NCBI GenBank assembly: GCA_008933615.1
Contig: WBUR01000032.1
Coordinates: 1-52,022, forward strand
From: a bacterium
GTDB taxonomy: Bacteria > CLD3 > SB21
Length of the DNA stretch: 52,022 nt
Reading direction: 5' to 3'
Made by a program: the position numbers and the translations under genes. The notes under the pieces are model-generated. The model was not told the origin of the DNA and made no database searches. It saw nothing but the letters and a program-made list of their open reading frames with translations. Positions 46,716 through 52,022 of the stretch are shown in pieces. The first letter of the stretch is position 1; every line of letters starts with the position of its first letter.

Positions 46716-47678
46716 ATGAATCTTGAATCCTTCGTCAAAACTAAAAAAACCAATTGGTATCGATTGGAATCACTGGTAACGAAACACCAAGGAACTGAAA
46801 GATTATCCGATAACGAATTATCCGAAATGGTTAAATTATACCGATCGGCCTGCGCCGATTATGCTTACGCGTGTTCGGCTTTTCCGTACGACCGCATTAT
46901 CCAGGAACTTAATTCTATTATAGGCAGATCTCATAACAGTATTTATGGAAAACGTAATATCGGCTTTAAAGCCGTCCTACGTTTCTACTCCGAGATTTTT
47001 CCCGTCATTTTTCGCGCAAATGTAAAATATGTTCTGTTGTCATTCTTCGTTTTCTTTCTTGGAACGGCGCTTTCGTTCTCTGGAGGTTTTGTGAACCCGA
47101 ATCTGCCCAGGATTTTTATGGGCGAGCAGTATGTGGAAATGACCGAACAAAATATTAACCAAAACGATCCGTTCGCCGTTTATTCACAGTCCGACAGCCC
47201 GGTTATGTCCGGATTTATAATGACAAATAATATTAAAGTAACTTTTTTCGCTTTCGGAATGGGTATATTTGCCGGAATTGGAACGTTATACGTTCTTTTT
47301 TATAACGGACTGCTTCTTGGCGTTTTTTTCTTCATTTTTTATCAACGCGAACTTCTGCTCGATTCTTTAATAACGGTAATGATGCACGGGACGCTTGAAC
47401 TGGCATCCATCTTCATTGCCGGAGGAGCCGGCCTGATTATTGGAAAAGCGATGTTGTTTCCAGGGTCGTATTCGAGGAAAGAGGCTTTGATGCTTAGCGG
47501 GTATGAAGCGGTCAAATTGATACTCGGTATTCTTCCTTTTCTTGTGATAGCCGCGATAATTGAAGGGTTTGTTACCCGTTTGGACTTACCTGTTTACATA
47601 AGGGCGCTTTTTATTTTGTCCAATGTTCTTCTGTTGATATGGTATTTTTTAAGAAAACCGGATAGGTATTCCCCTTGA
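46716..47678 (+). CDS. SpoIIM-family (stage II sporulation protein M-like) membrane protein
   Basis: This 320-aa protein has a soluble helical N-terminus (1-85), then five or more transmembrane helices. The family core is TFFAFGMGIFAGIGTLYVLFY followed by HGTLELASIFIAGGAG (about 227-242), with the conserved His-Gly-x-x-Glu. In Bacillus SpoIIM is part of the DMP machine that remodels peptidoglycan; homologues in non-sporulators are of unknown role. It follows the MurU-like gene by 12 nt. Confidence 0.88.
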   Translation: MNLESFVKTKKTNWYRLESLVTKHQGTERLSDNELSEMVKLYRSACADYAYACSAFPYDRIIQELNSIIGRSHNSIYGKRNIGFKAVLRFYSEIFPVIFRANVKYVLLSFFVFFLGTALSFSGGFVNPNLPRIFMGEQYVEMTEQNINQNDPFAVYSQSDSPVMSGFIMTNNIKVTFFAFGMGIFAGIGTLYVLFYNGLLLGVFFFIFYQRELLLDSLITVMMHGTLELASIFIAGGAGLIIGKAMLFPGSYSRKEALMLSGYEAVKLILGILPFLVIAAIIEGFVTRLDLPVYIRALFILSNVLLLIWYFLRKPDRYSP

Positions 47679-47787
47679 AGCTCAAAGAACCGGTTTTCGA
47701 GAGCCGTCACTCCGCACCAGGTTGCTGATTCCAGAATTGAACGTAATTAATTTTAGACTAGCACCTGAAATAATTCCAACTTTTTCG

Positions 47788-48414
47788 TTAAACCAATCTT
47801 TCCTTAAGCGCTTTCGCCACAGCCTCAGATTTGCTGCTCACATGAAGTTTTTTGTAAATAGACTTCAGATGACGGCGAACGGTTTCTTCGCTTATGAATA
47901 AAACATCTGCGATCATTTTATAACTCTTACCTGTACATAGTTCATTTAGAACTTCCATTTCTCTGGGACTAAGTGTCGTTGTGTTTTTCCTTTGAAAAGA
48001 TTTAACGACCATTCTGGCAATTTGGGTGCTCATGGGCGCTCCGCCGTTTAGTACCTCCTGGATTGCGCCTAATATTCGTTCCGTTGAGGCCTCTTTTATG
48101 ATGTATCCTGAGGCGCCTGCGCATAATGCATTAAAAACGTAGTCGTCATTTTCGTGTGCCGTCAGAACTATAATATTGAGATCGGGAAGTTTCGCGCGGA
48201 TTTCTGAAATGCCTTCAATGCCGGACCGGTCAGGTAAGCCAATATCCATCAGAACGATATTCGGCGGATCTTTGATGATTCCTTCAACTCCAGATTGGCA
48301 ATCGTGGTATTGGTGAATACAAGTAAACACATTTGTATTGTTAATCAGTTTCGCCAGACTGGAGCAAATGTCACGATCATCTTCGACAAGAGATACGGTA
48401 ATGAGATTTTTCAT
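47788..48414 (-). CDS. NarL/FixJ-type response regulator
   Basis: This 208-aa protein has a receiver domain with the acidic pair EDD (about 11-13), phospho-acceptor Asp in VLMDIGLPD (about 57), Thr in VLTAHE and Lys in YIIKEAS. A LuxR-type helix-turn-helix follows (LSPREMEVLNELCTGKSYKMIA ... VRRHLKSIYKKL). It is translated 1 nt after the sensor kinase gene, so it is the cognate regulator. Confidence 0.94.
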   Translation of the reverse strand: MKNLITVSLVEDDRDICSSLAKLINNTNVFTCIHQYHDCQSGVEGIIKDPPNIVLMDIGLPDRSGIEGISEIRAKLPDLNIIVLTAHENDDYVFNALCAGASGYIIKEASTERILGAIQEVLNGGAPMSTQIARMVVKSFQRKNTTTLSPREMEVLNELCTGKSYKMIADVLFISEETVRRHLKSIYKKLHVSSKSEAVAKALKERLV

Positions 48415-48415
48415 A

Positions 48416-51400
48416 TTAAAATTGGTTTAGTGTGGATGAAATGGGCAAATTAAATCGAACCGTTGTTCCTTCCTCTGGTTTTGAGCTTATGTTCAACGTA
48501 GCCGTAATTTCATTTGCACGGCGGCGCATACTGCGGATTCCAAGGCCTGGAATTTTTTCATTGTGATTGAAACCTTTTCCTTCATCAGCCAATAGAATTA
48601 CAAAGTTGTTGTTTTCAATCTTATAAGTTAATGTTGTTTTTCTGCTCTCAGCATGCTTTAATACATTATGCATAGCTTCTTTGAATATAAGTATGATATG
48701 CCTTCGCACGTGCATAGATAGCCGATAGGCCTCGTAGCTTTCAGGAATACTGTCCACCAAAAAGTCCGTGCCCGTTTGATCGAAAAGTTCATCCCCAAAG
48801 TCTTTGATACGGATCGCTACTTCTCTGAAAGTATCTTTGTCTGGGTTCAAAACCCATAGAAAATCACGCATGCCTGTAGATAACATTTTAGAAGTTTCAA
48901 TGATTTTCTGCAATGTCGTCATATTTTCCTCAGTGATGTCGCTAAGTTCACGCTTCAGGACTTCAGCCAGCATTGCGATTTTTGTCAGTGTATGTCCAAA
49001 TTCATCATGAAAATCATCCGACGCTTTTTTTCTCACACGTTCATTTTCGAACCGCCGGATTCTTTCAATCTCTAGAGTAGTTTTAATTTTTTGTTTTACC
49101 CGGTATTTGTGCGCCATCCACACAGTTGAAGAAATTAAAATCACTCCTAAACAGAAGAACCACCACGTTTTCCAGTACGGCGGATGAATAAATATGTTCA
49201 GCGAAACGGCTTCACTCCACACGAGATCGTTATTTGATGCTTTCACAAGAAAACGGTAGGCCCCTGCCCCTAGATTAGAGTAGGTTGCATATCTGCGTGA
49301 ATTTGAATAGACCCAGTCATTGTCGACACCGGCAAGCTTGTAGGCATATTGATTTTTTGCTGGGTCGGTAAAATCTAAAGCAATGAACTCAAAGGTCAGC
49401 ATGTTTTCGTCGTGTAATAATTCAATACCGGTTTCCCTCGACCAATCAGCTTTTATTTCCTTTTCGTATTTTTTTACCGAGGTAATGGAAACGGGCGGTG
49501 CAATATTGTTTTGTTCTATGTGATTCGGATTAAATCGACTAAACCCATTAAGTCCCCCAAAATACATCTCTTTCGATCGGGTCAGGAGAAACGCGCCTGA
49601 GTTAAATTCATTGCCCTGTAAGCCGTCGCGCTTATCATAATTTTTTACTGAGAGGCGTAGTAACTTGGTGTTTTCAGCATTTATTATTTTTTCAAGATTA
49701 TCCCGGTCAATTCTGGACAAGCCTCTGTTTGAGCTGATCCACAAATTGCTTCCTTCGTCCATCAGTACACCGTAAATCATATTATCAGGTAATCCATTAT
49801 CCTCATCAATGTGCCGGAGTGAACTGTCGATTGGATTCAAGACACTTATCCCTGCATCGGTTCCTATCCAGAGTCGTCCTGTTCCATCTTCACAAATTGA
49901 CAAACACGAGTAAGCCGTTGTTGACTTCAGTTTAGAGGCTTTTTCTTTAAAAAAATGAACTCTCTCGTGACCGGAGTAACGGGTCAGTCCGTTCATAGTA
50001 CCCGCCCATATAAATCCTTTGCTATCTTTCTTGAACGATAGGACAGGATAGTTAGGTGCGCGTGCTGAGGTATCAATCATGGTATAAAGCCGCTTTATTG
50101 TTTTTGATTTGGCGTCCATCCAGTTAAGGCCCGTTGACGTACCAATCCACAAGTCCCCATTATCAGCTTTTTCAAGTGAAAGAACAAAATTTGAACTCAA
50201 AGAAGTGGAATCATTTCTATTGGTCAGATGCTGTACATATTGTTCGTTATTCAAGCTAATTTCTAACAACCCTACCGGAGTGCCCGCCCAGAGAGTACCT
50301 CCGTCCACAATTAACGCATTAACACTGATTGCAGATGAACTTAAAGATTGAAAAATAGAATTGAACTTCCGAGTAATCCGTTCTTTTTTTGGCTCAAAAA
50401 AGAATATGCCATCATCTGTTCCTACCCAGATATTTCCATCTGGATGTTCAGCAAAGGACCAAATGTTGTTATTTGAAAATCCGGGATTTGATACTGGATC
50501 ATACCGGTACGTTTTGAATTTTTTAGGAATGATTCTCATAATGCCACTGCGCGTAGTTCCGACCCAGACCACACCTGAACGGTCTCTGAAAAGAGATGAT
50601 ATTTCTTGAGTCCCGGCTCCTTGAGAATTGCTTAAGTATTCTTTCTCGTACTCTTGCGTTTCGCTGTCATACCAAATGAGACCGTCGGTTGTTCCCAACC
50701 AAAGCATTCCTTTTTTATCCGGCAGAATAGAATAGACCATCGAATCAAACTTATTCGCCGTATTTTTGTACGATCGGAATGTGTTTGTTTGTGGGTCCAA
50801 TTTGCTGAGTCCGTTCTGAGTTGCTATCCAAATCTTACCAAGAGAATCAGAATATAGTCTAACAATATAGTCACTCGCGATGGAATTGATATCTTGAGGA
50901 TTGTGCCGAAATGCAAAGAAGGATTGATCTTCGGGGTTGAACCTGTTCAGTCCGCCGCCCCACGTTCCAATCCATAGGTTTCCACTGATATCAATGCAAA
51001 GGGATGTGAGTGCGTTGTTGCTCAGGCTCTTTAGGTTTTTCGGATCGTTTCTATAGTTTCGGAACCGGCCAAGTCGCGCATCATACATATCGAGGCCTCT
51101 TCCACGCGTAGCAATCCAATAGTGCTCTTCTTTATCCTGACAAACGTCACGTATAAAATTACCACTCAAGGTGTTGGAATCGTTTTCAGAAAAAATAAAT
51201 TGTCTAAAAACACCTGAATCCGGATCGAACATATTCAGTCCGCTGTTGGTCGCAATCCAGAGTTTCTTACCGTTATCCTCATATATAGAATTTATCCCGT
51301 TATTTGAGATACAGTTTTCATTATTGAAGTTGCGTTTATAAACTTTTATTGAATACCCATCATACCGATTGAGTCCATTCTGTGTTCCAATCCACAGATA

Positions 51401-51547
51401 ACCTCTCGAATCTTGAAATATGCACGTCACTGTACTTTGGGACAGACCCATCTCGGCAGATAGTGTTTCAATATGAAAGGGTTGCGACTGGCAATAAATA
51501 ATGCACCCATTCAATAATAGATAAACAATAACAATTAGTCGTTTCAT
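48416..51547 (-). CDS. Two-component sensor histidine kinase with Reg_prop propeller
   Basis: This 1043-aa protein has a signal peptide (1-22), then two periplasmic Reg_prop propellers (about 30-690; repeats such as LWIGTQNGLNRYDG and LWIGTWGGGLNRFNP). A Y_Y_Y domain follows (about 700-780: YAYKLAGVDNDWVY), then one transmembrane helix (about 785-806), a HisKA_3 helix with phospho-His in DDFHDEFGHTL (about 845), and a HATPase (HNVLKHAESR; DEGKGFN; GLGIRSMRRR). This is the Bacteroidota hybrid-sensor layout but without fused receiver or AraC domain: the regulator is the separate gene downstream. Ligands of such sensors are often oligosaccharides; here unknown. Confidence 0.95.
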   Translation of the reverse strand: MKRLIVIVYLLLNGCIIYCQSQPFHIETLSAEMGLSQSTVTCIFQDSRGYLWIGTQNGLNRYDGYSIKVYKRNFNNENCISNNGINSIYEDNGKKLWIATNSGLNMFDPDSGVFRQFIFSENDSNTLSGNFIRDVCQDKEEHYWIATRGRGLDMYDARLGRFRNYRNDPKNLKSLSNNALTSLCIDISGNLWIGTWGGGLNRFNPEDQSFFAFRHNPQDINSIASDYIVRLYSDSLGKIWIATQNGLSKLDPQTNTFRSYKNTANKFDSMVYSILPDKKGMLWLGTTDGLIWYDSETQEYEKEYLSNSQGAGTQEISSLFRDRSGVVWVGTTRSGIMRIIPKKFKTYRYDPVSNPGFSNNNIWSFAEHPDGNIWVGTDDGIFFFEPKKERITRKFNSIFQSLSSSAISVNALIVDGGTLWAGTPVGLLEISLNNEQYVQHLTNRNDSTSLSSNFVLSLEKADNGDLWIGTSTGLNWMDAKSKTIKRLYTMIDTSARAPNYPVLSFKKDSKGFIWAGTMNGLTRYSGHERVHFFKEKASKLKSTTAYSCLSICEDGTGRLWIGTDAGISVLNPIDSSLRHIDEDNGLPDNMIYGVLMDEGSNLWISSNRGLSRIDRDNLEKIINAENTKLLRLSVKNYDKRDGLQGNEFNSGAFLLTRSKEMYFGGLNGFSRFNPNHIEQNNIAPPVSITSVKKYEKEIKADWSRETGIELLHDENMLTFEFIALDFTDPAKNQYAYKLAGVDNDWVYSNSRRYATYSNLGAGAYRFLVKASNNDLVWSEAVSLNIFIHPPYWKTWWFFCLGVILISSTVWMAHKYRVKQKIKTTLEIERIRRFENERVRKKASDDFHDEFGHTLTKIAMLAEVLKRELSDITEENMTTLQKIIETSKMLSTGMRDFLWVLNPDKDTFREVAIRIKDFGDELFDQTGTDFLVDSIPESYEAYRLSMHVRRHIILIFKEAMHNVLKHAESRKTTLTYKIENNNFVILLADEGKGFNHNEKIPGLGIRSMRRRANEITATLNISSKPEEGTTVRFNLPISSTLNQF

Positions 51548-51697
51548 TGAAAAATAGAGTTGTCTGTTTGTATAGGGAAACAGTCAAACGAGATAAAATT
51601 AACCCTTTTAGGTTATTGATGCTAATTAAAAAAGCATTAGCAAGCAATACCCTATATGGGTTAATTATTTTACTGGCTTCATTATTTCGGTTACAAA

Positions 51698-51729
51698 AAA
51701 GGGCATCAACTATTTTGTTGATGCCCTTT
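51698..51729 (-). terminator. Terminator for the PorV-like gene
   Basis: A perfect 13-bp stem (AAAGGGCATCAAC / GTTGATGCCCTTT) with a 6-nt loop; on the minus strand it runs into six T residues. It lies about 70 nt beyond the stop at 51802 and separates that gene from the sensor kinase. The 254-bp gap holds no gene. Confidence 0.88.
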
Positions 51730-51801
51730 AGGAGAGAAGAGAAGGATATTTATGAACTCATTTTATCTGACAAATGTTACTTTGGATAGCTGCTCTTAGC
51801 C

Positions 51802-52022
51802 TTAGAATTTTAGGCCGACAGTAAAGCGATGGGTTTTACCGAGATCGCCCATGTCCATAAATCCATAATCAACGGCTGCGCCGAATTTATCCGTAAACTT
51901 GTAGTCCACACCGGCACCAAGCGTGAGACCGCTCATACCGCTTCCGGTATAATCACGATCCGATTTCAATGCCGAGGTATAACCGCCTCGTGCGAAGAAC
52001 ATGTTTTTGAATCCATATTCAA
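51802..52022 (-). CDS. PorV/PorQ-like outer-membrane barrel, C-terminal end (truncated by window edge)
   Basis: The frame is open to the right edge, so only the last 73 codons are visible; the in-frame ATG at 52002 is internal. The sequence EYGFKNMFFARGGY, then LTLGAGVDYKF, AAVDYGFMDMGDLG and the ending THRFTVGLKF has alternating amphipathic strands and a C-terminal Phe, as in outer-membrane barrels. It closely resembles the end of PorV/PorQ family proteins, which belong to T9SS. This fits the T9SS cargo proteins in the left third. Confidence 0.72.
   Translation of the reverse strand, partial: EYGFKNMFFARGGYTSALKSDRDYTGSGMSGLTLGAGVDYKFTDKFGAAVDYGFMDMGDLGKTHRFTVGLKF

Noticed and set aside
51564-51583. 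Short inverted repeat CTGTTT-N8-AAACAG upstream of the sensor kinase
   Set aside because: It could be an operator, but a 6-bp arm repeat in A/T-rich DNA is expected by chance and no second copy was seen.
51547-51789. 80-codon plus-strand open frame between the sensor and the PorV-like gene
   Set aside because: It runs through the terminator at 51698-51729 and has no ribosome site or recognisable domain.

Overview
The window reads as chromosome of a Gram-negative bacterium of the FCB (Fibrobacterota-Chlorobiota-Bacteroidota) superphylum, most like the Ignavibacteria/KSB1/Calditrichota-type lineages. The grounds are: large secreted proteins ending in the Por/type IX secretion (T9SS) type A sorting domain (QNYPNPFNP followed by GxYxxR-type strands), many small lipoproteins, two-component-regulator-propeller (Reg_prop) proteins, a FISUMP (Fibrobacter major paralogous) domain protein, a DUF5686-like outer-membrane protein, and the end of a PorV/PorQ-like barrel at the right edge. 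The lineage is inferred; no rRNA or tRNA gene was seen.

Left third (1-17.5 kb, all + strand) is a surface/secretion region. It holds three tandem paralogues of a large secreted protein, which share blocks identical at the DNA level but have diverged centres. A propeller lipoprotein sits between the second and third. A repeat-filled 0.5-kb intergenic region follows, then two giant Asp-box (BNR) propeller proteins with T9SS tails, interleaved with small lipoproteins.

Middle (17.5-32 kb, mostly - strand) is a housekeeping block. Read in the direction of transcription it runs dnaN - recF - dciA (DUF721) - gyrB - a two-gene nucleotidyltransferase cassette - gyrA - rex - an unrecognised 469-aa protein - a CcmD-like miniprotein. 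A PP2C phosphatase converges on the end of this block. dnaA is not next to dnaN: a 331-bp gap and a FISUMP lipoprotein lie there instead. An Asp-box lipoprotein and a SAM methyltransferase follow.

Right third (32-52 kb) is mixed. It contains a DUF5686-like outer-membrane protein, an SDR oxidoreductase, a membrane protein, an M19 dipeptidase lipoprotein, an orphan Opp/Dpp ATPase, a phosphohexomutase with a histone-like Lys-rich tail, a PIN toxin-antitoxin pair and glutamate formimidoyltransferase. Next come a haem-binding/Rieske pair, a CHAD protein, and an amgK-HAD-murU-like operon that resembles the MurNAc recycling route to UDP-MurNAc, followed by a SpoIIM-family membrane protein. The region closes with a one-transcript two-component system (propeller histidine kinase plus NarL-type regulator) and the PorV-like barrel.

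The most unusual items are the mosaic paralogue array, the nucleotidyltransferase cassette inside the gyrase block, the Lys-rich tail on the hexomutase, the amgK-HAD-murU operon with an atypical HAD member, and the nested palindromic intergenic repeats.
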